DNA of 64,000 nucleotides from Pseudomonas sp. NC02 (GTDB taxonomy: Bacteria; Pseudomonadota; Gammaproteobacteria; Pseudomonadales; Pseudomonadaceae): the NCBI RefSeq assembly GCF_002874965.1, contig NZ_CP025624.1:868001-932000 (forward strand). The letters are read 5' to 3'. The notes beneath the pieces were generated by a model that was not told the origin of the DNA, ran no database searches, and saw only the letters and a program-made list of their open reading frames with translations. A program made the position numbers and the translations under genes. This document shows, in pieces, positions 35,351-43,330 of this stretch (the first letter of the stretch is position 1; the number at the start of each line of letters is the position of its first letter).

Positions 35351-37873
35351 ATGACGCAAGTCACGGTGAAACAACTGGCCGATGAGGTCAAAACACCGGT
35401 AGAGCGCCTGTTGCAGCAGATGCGTGAGGCAGGTCTGCCGCACACCGCCGCCGATGAAGGTGTGAGCGATAGTGAGAAGCAGTCTTTGCTGACTCACTTG
35501 AAGAGCAGCCACAAGGCGAAAGTGGAAGAACCGCGCAAGATTACATTGCAGCGCAAAACCACCAGCACCCTGCGTGTTGCTGGCAGCAAGAGCATCAGCG
35601 TTGAAGTACGCAAGAAGAAAGTCTTCGTACAGCGCAGCCCGGAAGAAATCGAAGCCGAGCGCAAACGCGAACTGGAAGAACGTCGCGCAGTAGAAAATGC
35701 TGCTCGTCAGAAGGCTGAAGAAGAAGCCAAGCGTCGCGCCGAAGAAGAAGCGCGTCGCCAGCCTGCTGCTGCGCAACCTGCTAACACTGAGGCCGTTGCT
35801 GCGCCTAGCGCGCCTGTTGAAGCTGTTCGTGAGGCCGCTCCGGTTGCCGCCGCGCCAGCTCCTGCAGCCGACGCTCGCAAACGCGAAGAACCTCGCCGCC
35901 CGGACAAACCACGTGCCGACGATAACAATCGTCGTGGCAGTGGCGATGGTGAGCGCAAAAACGCTCCACATCGTGCTTCGGTCAAAGAGAAGGCGCCAGC
36001 GCCACGCGTTGCCCCACGTACTACCGACGAAGAAAGCGACAGCTTCCGTCGCGGTGGTCGCGGCAAGGCCAAGTTGAAGAAGCGCAACGCCCACGGTTTC
36101 CAGAGCCCAACCGGCCCTGTCGTGCGTGATGTGCAGATCGGCGAGACCATCACTGTTGGCGACCTCGCCAATCAGATGTCGGTCAAGGCTGCTGAAATCA
36201 TCAAGTTCATGTTCAAACTGGGTACCCCAGCGACCATCAACCAGGTACTGGACCAGGAAACTGCCCAACTGGTTGCTGAAGAACTGGGCCACAAAGTGAC
36301 CCTGGTCAGCGACACCGCCCTGGAAGATTCCCTGGCCGAGTCCCTGAAGTTTGAAGGCGAGACTTTCTCCCGTGCGCCAGTCGTGACCGTAATGGGCCAC
36401 GTTGACCATGGTAAGACCTCGCTGCTCGACTATATCCGTCGTGCCAAGGTAGCTGCAGGCGAAGCCGGCGGCATCACCCAGCACATCGGTGCATACCACG
36501 TTGAAACCGAACGCGGCATGGTCACCTTCCTCGACACCCCTGGTCACGCCGCGTTTACCGCCATGCGTGCCCGTGGTGCCAAGGCGACTGACATCGTGAT
36601 CCTGGTAGTTGCAGCGGACGACGGCGTAATGCCACAGACCATTGAAGCTGTCCAGCACGCTAAAGCCGCTGGTGTTCCTCTGGTTGTTGCAGTGAACAAA
36701 ATCGACAAGCCGGGCGCCGATCTCGATCGCATCCGTAGCGAACTGTCGGTTCACGGCGTGACTTCCGAAGAGTGGGGCGGTGATACGCCATTCGTTTCGG
36801 TTTCGGCGAAAGTCGGTACCGGTGTAGACGAACTGCTTGAAGCTGTCCTGCTGCAAGCCGAAGTTCTCGAACTGAAAGCAACCCCATCGGCCCCGGGTCG
36901 TGGTGTTGTGGTTGAATCGCGTCTCGACAAGGGGCGTGGCCCGGTTGCAACCGTTCTGGTTCAAGACGGTACCCTGCGCCAAGGCGACATGGTCCTGGTC
37001 GGTTCGAACTATGGCCGTGTACGTGCCATGCTCGACGAGAACGGCAAGCCAATCAAGGAAGCCGGTCCTTCCATCCCTGTCGAGATCCTCGGCCTGGACG
37101 GTACCCCGGACGCTGGCGACGAGATGAGCGTGCTGTCGGACGAGAAGAAAGCCCGTGAAGTGGCTCTGTTCCGTCAAGGCAAGTTCCGCGAAGTCAAGCT
37201 GGCCCGTGCTCACGCCGGCAAGCTGGAAAACATCTTCGAGAACATGGGCCAGGCAGAGAAGAAGACGCTTAACATCGTCCTCAAATCTGACGTTCGTGGT
37301 TCCCTCGAAGCGTTGAACGGCGCCTTGAATGGCCTGGGTAACGACGAAGTGCAAGTGCGTGTGGTCGGCGGCGGTGTCGGTGGTATCACCGAATCCGATG
37401 CCAACCTGGCGCTGGCCTCCAACGCTGTACTGTTCGGCTTCAACGTGCGTGCCGATGCTGGCGCACGGAAGATCGTCGAGCAGGAAGGCCTGGACATGCG
37501 TTACTACAACGTCATCTACGACATCATCGAAGACGTCAAGAAAGCCCTCACCGGCATGCTTGGCAGCGACGTCCGGGAGAACATCCTGGGTGTGGCCGAG
37601 GTGCGTGACGTGTTCCGCTCGCCGAAATTCGGCGCGATCGCCGGTTGCATGGTTATCGAAGGTGTTGTGCACCGTAACCGTCCAATCCGTGTACTGCGTG
37701 AAGACATCGTTATCTTCGAAGGCGAGCTGGAATCCCTGCGCCGCTTCAAGGATGACGCTTCCGAAGTACGTGCCGGCATGGAATGCGGTATTGGCGTCAA
37801 GAGCTACAACGACGTCAAGGCGGGTGACAAGATCGAAGTCTACGAGAAGGTCCAGGTTGCTCGCAGCCTCTAA
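35351..37873 (+). CDS. infB: Translation initiation factor IF-2
   Basis: GTPase that places fMet-tRNA on the ribosome. 840 residues: IF2_N module (1-52), long Lys/Arg/Glu/Ala-rich linker (about 90-240), second N module, G domain with GHVDHGKT near 348, DTPGH near 394 and NKID near 448, then domains II, III and the fMet-binding C2 domain. Alternative internal starts as in E. coli cannot be judged. Confidence 0.98.
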   Translation: MTQVTVKQLADEVKTPVERLLQQMREAGLPHTAADEGVSDSEKQSLLTHLKSSHKAKVEEPRKITLQRKTTSTLRVAGSKSISVEVRKKKVFVQRSPEEIEAERKRELEERRAVENAARQKAEEEAKRRAEEEARRQPAAAQPANTEAVAAPSAPVEAVREAAPVAAAPAPAADARKREEPRRPDKPRADDNNRRGSGDGERKNAPHRASVKEKAPAPRVAPRTTDEESDSFRRGGRGKAKLKKRNAHGFQSPTGPVVRDVQIGETITVGDLANQMSVKAAEIIKFMFKLGTPATINQVLDQETAQLVAEELGHKVTLVSDTALEDSLAESLKFEGETFSRAPVVTVMGHVDHGKTSLLDYIRRAKVAAGEAGGITQHIGAYHVETERGMVTFLDTPGHAAFTAMRARGAKATDIVILVVAADDGVMPQTIEAVQHAKAAGVPLVVAVNKIDKPGADLDRIRSELSVHGVTSEEWGGDTPFVSVSAKVGTGVDELLEAVLLQAEVLELKATPSAPGRGVVVESRLDKGRGPVATVLVQDGTLRQGDMVLVGSNYGRVRAMLDENGKPIKEAGPSIPVEILGLDGTPDAGDEMSVLSDEKKAREVALFRQGKFREVKLARAHAGKLENIFENMGQAEKKTLNIVLKSDVRGSLEALNGALNGLGNDEVQVRVVGGGVGGITESDANLALASNAVLFGFNVRADAGARKIVEQEGLDMRYYNVIYDIIEDVKKALTGMLGSDVRENILGVAEVRDVFRSPKFGAIAGCMVIEGVVHRNRPIRVLREDIVIFEGELESLRRFKDDASEVRAGMECGIGVKSYNDVKAGDKIEVYEKVQVARSL

Positions 37874-37897
37874 CTCGCGTACTTCAAGGGCCACACA

Positions 37898-37978
37898 GCG
37901 CCCGGGCATGCAAATGCCTGGCGCTGTGTCCGGACTCTAAACGCAACGCCCGGTCTGGCTTTTGTCAGGCCGGGCGTT
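37898..37978 (+). other. Two tandem hairpins between infB and rbfA
   Basis: First stem AGCGCC.GGGCAT / ATGCC.GGCGCT (37898-37926); second, 13 bp, 37945-37957 with 37966-37978. Neither has a long T-run. Probable mRNA processing or stability elements within the operon. Confidence 0.5.
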
Positions 37979-38032
37979 TGCCGCTTTCAGACCCCACGGG
38001 TTTCACCGTGTGGCAGCAACAGGTAACAAGAC

Positions 38033-38434
38033 ATGGCAAAAGAATACAGCCGTACCCAACGTATCGGCGATCAGATGCAGCGTGAGCTGGCACAGCTGAT
38101 CCGTCGTGAAGTAAAAGACCCACGTGTTGGCCTGGTCACCATCACCGCCGTTGAAGTCAGCCGTGACGTTGGTCACGCCAAGATCTTCATCACCGTGATG
38201 GGCCAGGACAACAGCGAAGAAATCGCGCAAAGCATCAAGGTGCTCAACTCCGCCGCAGGTTTCCTGCGTATGCAGTTGGCCCGTGAAATGAAGCTGCGCA
38301 GCGTTCCTCAGTTGCACTTCCACTACGACGAAAGTGTCGTGCGTGGCGCGCACCTGTCGGCACTGATCGAGCGGGCCGTGGCTGAAGACAATCAGCACCC
38401 GGAATCCGCCACGCCTGAAGACGCCAAGGAGTAA
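38033..38434 (+). CDS. rbfA: Ribosome-binding factor A
   Basis: Late 30S maturation factor. 133 residues, KH-like fold with [22 protein letters not shown] near the start and [13 protein letters not shown] near 90. Three bases before truB. Confidence 0.97.
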   Translation: MAKEYSRTQRIGDQMQRELAQLIRREVKDPRVGLVTITAVEVSRDVGHAKIFITVMGQDNSEEIAQSIKVLNSAAGFLRMQLAREMKLRSVPQLHFHYDESVVRGAHLSALIERAVAEDNQHPESATPEDAKE

Positions 38435-38437
38435 TCG

Positions 38438-39355
38438 GTGGCTCAGGTCAAACGTATCCGTCGTAATGTCAGCGGCATCATTCTGCTCGACAAACCCATT
38501 GGTTTTACCTCCAATGCGGCGTTGCAGAAGGTTCGCTGGCTGCTCAATGCCGAGAAGGCAGGGCACACCGGCAGCCTCGACCCCTTGGCCACCGGCGTGT
38601 TGCCGTTGTGCTTCGGCGAGGCCACCAAGTTTTCGCAATACCTGCTCGATTCCGATAAGGGCTACGAGACCCTGATGCAACTGGGCAAGACCACCACCAC
38701 GGCAGACGCCGAAGGTGATGTTTTGCAGGTTCGCGAGGTGACCGTTGGTCGTGCTGATATCGAAGCTGCCTTACCTGCTTTTCGTGGGCAAATCAGTCAG
38801 ATACCGCCGATGTACTCGGCTCTCAAGCGTGATGGCCAGCCTCTTTACAAGCTGGCACGTGCAGGGGAAGTGGTGGAGCGCGAACCGCGTTCTGTTACTA
38901 TTGCGCGCTTGGAATTGCTCGCCGTTGAAGGCGACACTGCCCGGTTGGCGGTGGACTGCAGCAAAGGCACCTATATCCGTACCCTCGTGGAAGATATCGG
39001 TGAGCAACTAGGCTGTGGCGCATACGTTGCAGAACTGCGACGCACCCAGGCAGGCCCTTTCACCCTGGCCCAGACGGTCACGCTGGAAGAGCTGGAAGCA
39101 GTGCATGCCGAAGGCGGCAACGAAGCGGTTGATCGCTTCCTGATGCCATCGGACAGCGGTTTACTGGATTGGCCATTGCTGCACTTCTCGGAGCACAGCG
39201 CGTTCTACTGGCTTAACGGCCAGCCGGTACGTGCACCGGATGCCCCGAAGTTCGGCATGGTGCGGGTACAAGATCACAACGGTCGCTTTATCGGTATCGG
39301 TGAAGTGAGCGAAGACGGGCGCATCGCGCCGCGTCGACTGATTCGGTCAGAATGA
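38438..39355 (+). CDS. truB: tRNA pseudouridine-55 synthase
   Basis: Makes pseudouridine 55 in the T-loop of tRNAs. 305 residues, GTG start. Catalytic Asp in [11 protein letters not shown] near 48, plus [11 protein letters not shown] near 118 and [10 protein letters not shown] near 172. C-terminal PUA-like part. Followed by a strong stem-loop and rpsO. Confidence 0.97.
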   Translation: MAQVKRIRRNVSGIILLDKPIGFTSNAALQKVRWLLNAEKAGHTGSLDPLATGVLPLCFGEATKFSQYLLDSDKGYETLMQLGKTTTTADAEGDVLQVREVTVGRADIEAALPAFRGQISQIPPMYSALKRDGQPLYKLARAGEVVEREPRSVTIARLELLAVEGDTARLAVDCSKGTYIRTLVEDIGEQLGCGAYVAELRRTQAGPFTLAQTVTLEELEAVHAEGGNEAVDRFLMPSDSGLLDWPLLHFSEHSAFYWLNGQPVRAPDAPKFGMVRVQDHNGRFIGIGEVSEDGRIAPRRLIRSE

Positions 39356-39361
39356 CCGAAA

Positions 39362-39402
39362 CCAGTTTGTGGTAAAAGCGCAGTAGCTTTTACTCAAACT
39401 GG
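39362..39402 (+). other. Long stem-loop between truB and rpsO
   Basis: CCAGTTTG and GTAAAAGC pair with GCTTTTAC and CAAACTGG: 16 bp with one small internal loop and a 6-base loop. No U-tract. Candidate RNase processing site or rpsO leader element. Confidence 0.6.
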
Positions 39403-39514
39403 AACGAGGGTGGCTGTTAGCAGGCATGGTCACTACTCATTTTTAGATACAGGGATTTGTCCCTGGCCTGTTGAAACTGCCCTTTGGGTGGTTTCCTGAA
39501 AAAAGGATTGCCTC

Positions 39515-39784
39515 ATGGCTCTCGACGTTCAAGAAAAAGCACAAATCGTTGCTGACTATCAGCAAGCTGTTGGTGACACTGGTTCGCCAGAAGTGCAAGT
39601 TGCACTGCTGACCCACAACATCAACAAGCTGCAAGGTCACTTCAAGGCCAACGGTAAAGATCACCACTCCCGTCGTGGTCTGATCCGCATGGTAAACCAG
39701 CGCCGTAAGCTGCTGGACTACCTGAAAGGCAAGGATCTGGGTCGTTATCAGACTCTGATCGGTCGCCTGGGTCTGCGTCGCTAA
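39515..39784 (+). CDS. rpsO: 30S ribosomal protein S15
   Basis: Binds 16S rRNA early in 30S assembly. 89 residues, full length. Family blocks [18 protein letters not shown] and [30 protein letters not shown] before the ATG. Optimal codon use. Confidence 0.99.
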   Translation: MALDVQEKAQIVADYQQAVGDTGSPEVQVALLTHNINKLQGHFKANGKDHHSRRGLIRMVNQRRKLLDYLKGKDLGRYQTLIGRLGLRR

Positions 39785-39978
39785 TAAGCGATTGCGCTAG
39801 AGGTTGGTTGGCTGTCGTGTGTCAGTGGGTTTCCCGCTGGCCCATGGCAGGCTTCCAGCCTCAAGTTTTATCTGGATACACGTTTTACCCTGGACAGGCG
39901 TTGGGCCGATTCCCGACATTGCCCAAGAATTTCGCAAGAAGACAAGTTCCCCAAGAGCCACAAAGAAGGTAGGACACC

Positions 39979-42084
39979 GTGAACCCGGTTATCAAAAAAT
40001 TCCAGTTCGGTCAGTCGACCGTTACCCTCGAGACAGGCCGTATCGCCCGTCAAGCCTCCGGCGCAGTGCTGGTTACCGTTGACGACGACGTCACCGTATT
40101 GGTGACCGTTGTAGGCGCCAAGACCGCTGACCCAAGCAAAGGCTTCTTCCCTCTTTCCGTTCACTACCAGGAAAAGACTTACGCTGCCGGTAAGATCCCT
40201 GGTGGTTTCTTCAAGCGTGAAGGCCGTCCTTCCGAGAAAGAAACCCTGACTTCCCGACTGATCGACCGTCCGATCCGTCCGCTGTTCCCAGAAGGCTTCA
40301 TGAACGAAGTGCAGGTTGTCTGCACCGTCGTTTCCACCAGCAAGAAGACCGATCCGGACATCGCTGCGATGATCGGTACCTCGGCGGCCCTGGCCATCTC
40401 CGGTATTCCTTTCGATGGCCCGATCGGCGCTGCCCGTGTTGCATTCCACGAAAGCACCGGCTACCTGCTGAACCCGACTTACGAACAACAGAAAGCTTCG
40501 AGCCTGGACATGGTCGTTGCCGGTACTTCGGAAGCCGTGTTGATGGTTGAATCGGAAGCCAAAGAGCTGACCGAAGACCAGATGCTGGGCGCTGTACTGT
40601 TTGCTCACGACGAGTTCCAGGTTGTGATCAACGCTGTCAAGGAACTGGCCGCTGAAGCTGCCAAGCCAACCTGGACCTGGGCTCCTCAGCCAGAAGCTAC
40701 CGCACTGCTGGGCGCTATCCGCTCCGAGTTCGGCACCGCTATCTCCGACGCCTACACCATCACCATCAAGGCCGACCGTTACGCTCGCCTGGGTGAGCTG
40801 AAGGACCAGGTTGTTGCCAAGCTGTCCGGTGAAGAAGGCCAGCCTTCTTCCAGCGAAGTCAAAGCAGCCTTCGGCGAAATCGAATACCGCACCGTTCGCG
40901 AAAACATCGTTAACGGCAAGCCACGTATCGACGGTCGCGACACTCGCACCGTACGTCCGCTGAACATCGAAGTCGGCGTTCTGCCAAAAACCCACGGTTC
41001 GGCCCTGTTCACCCGTGGCGAAACCCAGGCCCTGGTTGTTGCAACACTGGGTACTGCCCGTGACGCACAGCTGCTGGACACCCTGGAAGGCGAGAAAAAA
41101 GACCCGTTCATGCTGCACTACAACTTCCCTCCGTTCTCGGTAGGTGAGTGTGGTCGCATGGGTGGCGCTGGTCGTCGCGAAATCGGTCACGGCCGTCTGG
41201 CCCGTCGTTCGATTGCAGCCATGTTGCCTGCCGCCGACGTGTTCCCGTACACCATTCGTGTTGTGTCGGAAATCACCGAGTCCAACGGTTCCAGCTCCAT
41301 GGCTTCGGTCTGCGGCGCTTCCCTGGCTCTGATGGATGCCGGCGTTCCGATGAAGGCACCGGTTGCCGGTATCGCCATGGGCCTGGTTAAAGAAGGCGAG
41401 AAGTTCGCCATCCTGACCGACATCCTGGGCGACGAAGACCACCTGGGCGACATGGACTTCAAAGTAGCCGGTACCGCCAAAGGTGTTACCGCGCTGCAGA
41501 TGGACATCAAGATCAAGGGCATCACCGAAGAAATCATGGAAATCGCTCTGGGCCAAGCCCTGGAAGCGCGCCTGAACATCCTCGGTCAGATGAACCAGAT
41601 CATTGGCCAGTCCCGTACCGAACTGTCGGAAAATGCTCCGACCATGATCGCGATGAAAATCGACACCGACAAAATCCGTGATGTTATCGGTAAAGGCGGC
41701 GCGACCATTCGTGCGATCTGTGAAGAGACCAAGGCTTCGATCGACATCGAAGACGACGGCTCGATCAAGATCTTCGGCGAAACCAAGGAAGCGGCTGAAG
41801 CGGCACGTCAGCGCGTCCTGGGTATCACTGCTGAAGCCGAGATCGGCAAGATCTACGTCGGTAAGGTTGAGCGCATCGTCGACTTCGGCGCATTCGTCAA
41901 CATCCTGCCGGGCAAGGACGGTCTGGTTCACATCTCCATGCTGAGCGATGCTCGCGTTGAGAAAGTGACCGACATCCTGAAAGAAGGCCAGGAAGTGGAA
42001 GTGCTGGTACTGGACGTGGACAACCGCGGCCGTATCAAGCTGTCCATCAAGGACGTAGCAGCAGCCAAGGCTTCGGGCGTTTAA
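39979..42084 (+). CDS. pnp: Polynucleotide phosphorylase
   Basis: Phosphorolytic 3'-5' exonuclease of RNA decay. 701 residues, GTG start with GAAGGTAGGA upstream. Two RNase PH domains (about 10-140 and 315-460), linker helix, KH (about 555-615, with [11 protein letters not shown]) and S1 (about 620-690). The 194-base gap after rpsO probably holds the PNPase leader with RNase III-type structure; I could not define it. Confidence 0.98.
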   Translation: MNPVIKKFQFGQSTVTLETGRIARQASGAVLVTVDDDVTVLVTVVGAKTADPSKGFFPLSVHYQEKTYAAGKIPGGFFKREGRPSEKETLTSRLIDRPIRPLFPEGFMNEVQVVCTVVSTSKKTDPDIAAMIGTSAALAISGIPFDGPIGAARVAFHESTGYLLNPTYEQQKASSLDMVVAGTSEAVLMVESEAKELTEDQMLGAVLFAHDEFQVVINAVKELAAEAAKPTWTWAPQPEATALLGAIRSEFGTAISDAYTITIKADRYARLGELKDQVVAKLSGEEGQPSSSEVKAAFGEIEYRTVRENIVNGKPRIDGRDTRTVRPLNIEVGVLPKTHGSALFTRGETQALVVATLGTARDAQLLDTLEGEKKDPFMLHYNFPPFSVGECGRMGGAGRREIGHGRLARRSIAAMLPAADVFPYTIRVVSEITESNGSSSMASVCGASLALMDAGVPMKAPVAGIAMGLVKEGEKFAILTDILGDEDHLGDMDFKVAGTAKGVTALQMDIKIKGITEEIMEIALGQALEARLNILGQMNQIIGQSRTELSENAPTMIAMKIDTDKIRDVIGKGGATIRAICEETKASIDIEDDGSIKIFGETKEAAEAARQRVLGITAEAEIGKIYVGKVERIVDFGAFVNILPGKDGLVHISMLSDARVEKVTDILKEGQEVEVLVLDVDNRGRIKLSIKDVAAAKASGV

Positions 42085-42105
42085 TCACCCCGTCGCTGCA
42101 AGCTG

Positions 42106-42133
42106 AAAAAGGACTCTTCGGAGTCCTTTTTTT
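42106..42133 (+). terminator. Terminator after pnp
   Basis: AAAAAGGACTC-TTCG-GAGTCC followed by seven T. Confidence 0.93.
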
Positions 42134-42186
42134 ATGCCTGCGGGAAACTGTCGCGAAATCAGGCGTTTAGCCATACCCCAAAAACC

Positions 42187-42226
42187 GCAACTTGCATGCA
42201 GGCACGTTCGCCTTCATGCAAGTTGC
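42187..42226. promoter_or_regulatory. Paired palindromic element, candidate UAS of the BON gene
   Basis: GCAACTTGCATG (42187-42198) and CATGCAAGTTGC (42215-42226) are a perfect 12-bp inverted repeat. Seen another way, CTTGCATGCAGG (42191) and CCTTCATGCAAG (42211) are two copies of a near-palindrome CTTGCATGCAAG spaced 20 bases, two helix turns. The centre lies about 110 bases upstream of the predicted sigma-54 start. Confidence 0.6.
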
Positions 42227-42292
42227 ACGATTCCGAAAATCACCTGCTTTCATAACGTGTTGTTTTATAAGGATTTAATTGGCCGCGTCGAG

Positions 42293-42309
42293 TTGGCACA
42301 CTGTCTGCA
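42293..42309 (+). promoter_or_regulatory. Sigma-54 (RpoN) type promoter of the BON gene
   Basis: TTGGCACACTGTCTGCA: GG at 42295-42296 and GC at 42307-42308 with exactly 10 bases between. It has the same TGGCAC-N5-CTGC form as the crcZ promoter in this window. The start codon is 71 bases downstream. Confidence 0.65.
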
Positions 42310-42379
42310 ATATCCCTGTTAACGCTGCAGCATCAAGGTTTACATACTGCAGACTTTTAATAAAACAGGAGTTACTCGT

Positions 42380-43000
42380 ATGAAGAAGTTCGCTCTCGCT
42401 ACTGCTACCGCTCTGACCCTGGCCATGGGTGCTAACGTAGCCTTTGCTCAGACTTCCCAAGCCCCTATGACGCTGGCGGCCGGTGAAGTCACTAAGGCTA
42501 AAGAGTCCACTTCGGATACCTGGATCACCACCAAAGTCAAAGCTGACCTGCTGACCGAGAAAGGTATTCCTGGTTCGGACATTAAGGTTGAGACCAACAA
42601 AGGTGTGGTTTCCCTGTCCTCGACAGTTGCTATCTCTGACGCTCAGAAAGCTACTGCTGTAGCGATCACCAAGAAAATCAAAGGCGTAACCGCAGTTTCG
42701 GCTGACGGCCTGATGGCTGGCGGCGCTACCAAGGCTGATAACGTCGACAAAACCAAAAGCGCAGCTGCTGGTGCCAAAGAGTCCACCTCGGACACTTGGA
42801 TCACCACCAAAGTGAAAGCTGACCTGGTAACCGAGAAAGGTATTCCTGGCACCGACATCAAAGTCGAAACCAACAAAGGTGTAGTTTCCCTGTCGTCGAC
42901 CGTCGCAGTGACTGAAGCGCAGAAAACCACCGCGGTGAACATCACCAAGAAAATCAAAGGCGTTAAAGCTGTATCGGCCGACGGCCTGAAAGCAGAGTAA
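42380..43000 (+). CDS. Exported two-BON-domain protein (OsmY-like)
   Basis: Periplasmic protein of the OsmY type, linked in other bacteria to envelope or osmotic stress; exact role unknown. 206 residues. Signal peptide MKKFALATATALTLAMGANVAFA. Two BON domains (about 45-112 and 133-203) that are near-identical, each opening with KESTSDTWITTKVKADL and closing KIKGV.AVSADGL, so a recent internal duplication or strong homogenisation. SD CAGGAG before the ATG. Preceded by the sigma-54 type promoter and followed by its own terminator, so it is monocistronic. Confidence 0.9.
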   Translation: MKKFALATATALTLAMGANVAFAQTSQAPMTLAAGEVTKAKESTSDTWITTKVKADLLTEKGIPGSDIKVETNKGVVSLSSTVAISDAQKATAVAITKKIKGVTAVSADGLMAGGATKADNVDKTKSAAAGAKESTSDTWITTKVKADLVTEKGIPGTDIKVETNKGVVSLSSTVAVTEAQKTTAVNITKKIKGVKAVSADGLKAE

Positions 43001-43107
43001 CGCTTAACGAATCGCCTGAGCTAGGCGGAGGCGGCCACGAGCGAGTCTAGTTATCCGCTCAATGCACCTCACAGGTTCATGCGACCGACCACACGGATGT
43101 GGTCATT

Positions 43108-43142
43108 ACAGGCCCCGGCACTTGTGTCGGGGCCTGTTCTAT
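43108..43142 (+). terminator. Terminator after the BON gene
   Basis: ACAGGCCCCG pairs with CGGGGCCTGT around a 10-base loop, followed by TCTATT. The stop codon is about 110 bases upstream. Confidence 0.7.
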
Positions 43143-43177
43143 TGTGGGTAGAAAAGTGGGGAGGTCAGCGAGGCTCT

Positions 43178-43310
43178 TGTGGCGAGGGGGCTTGCCCCCG
43201 TTGGGCTGCGTAGCGGCCCCTTGGTATGACGACGGTGATCCGCCTGAATGACCGCGACGCCCTCATTGGGGCCGCTACGCAGCCCAACGGGGGCAAGCCC
43301 CCTCGCCACA
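43178..43310. repeat. REPIN: two REP arms in perfect 43-bp inverted repeat
   Basis: 43178-43220 and 43268-43310 are exact reverse complements, each containing GAGGGGGCTTGCCCCC; 47-base central spacer; 133 bases overall. This is the form of the non-autonomous REP doublets moved by RAYT transposases in P. fluorescens. No RAYT gene is in the window. It fills the gap between the BON and DUF748 genes. Confidence 0.88.
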
Positions 43311-43330
43311 GGTGCTCACCGGGTGCCGGT

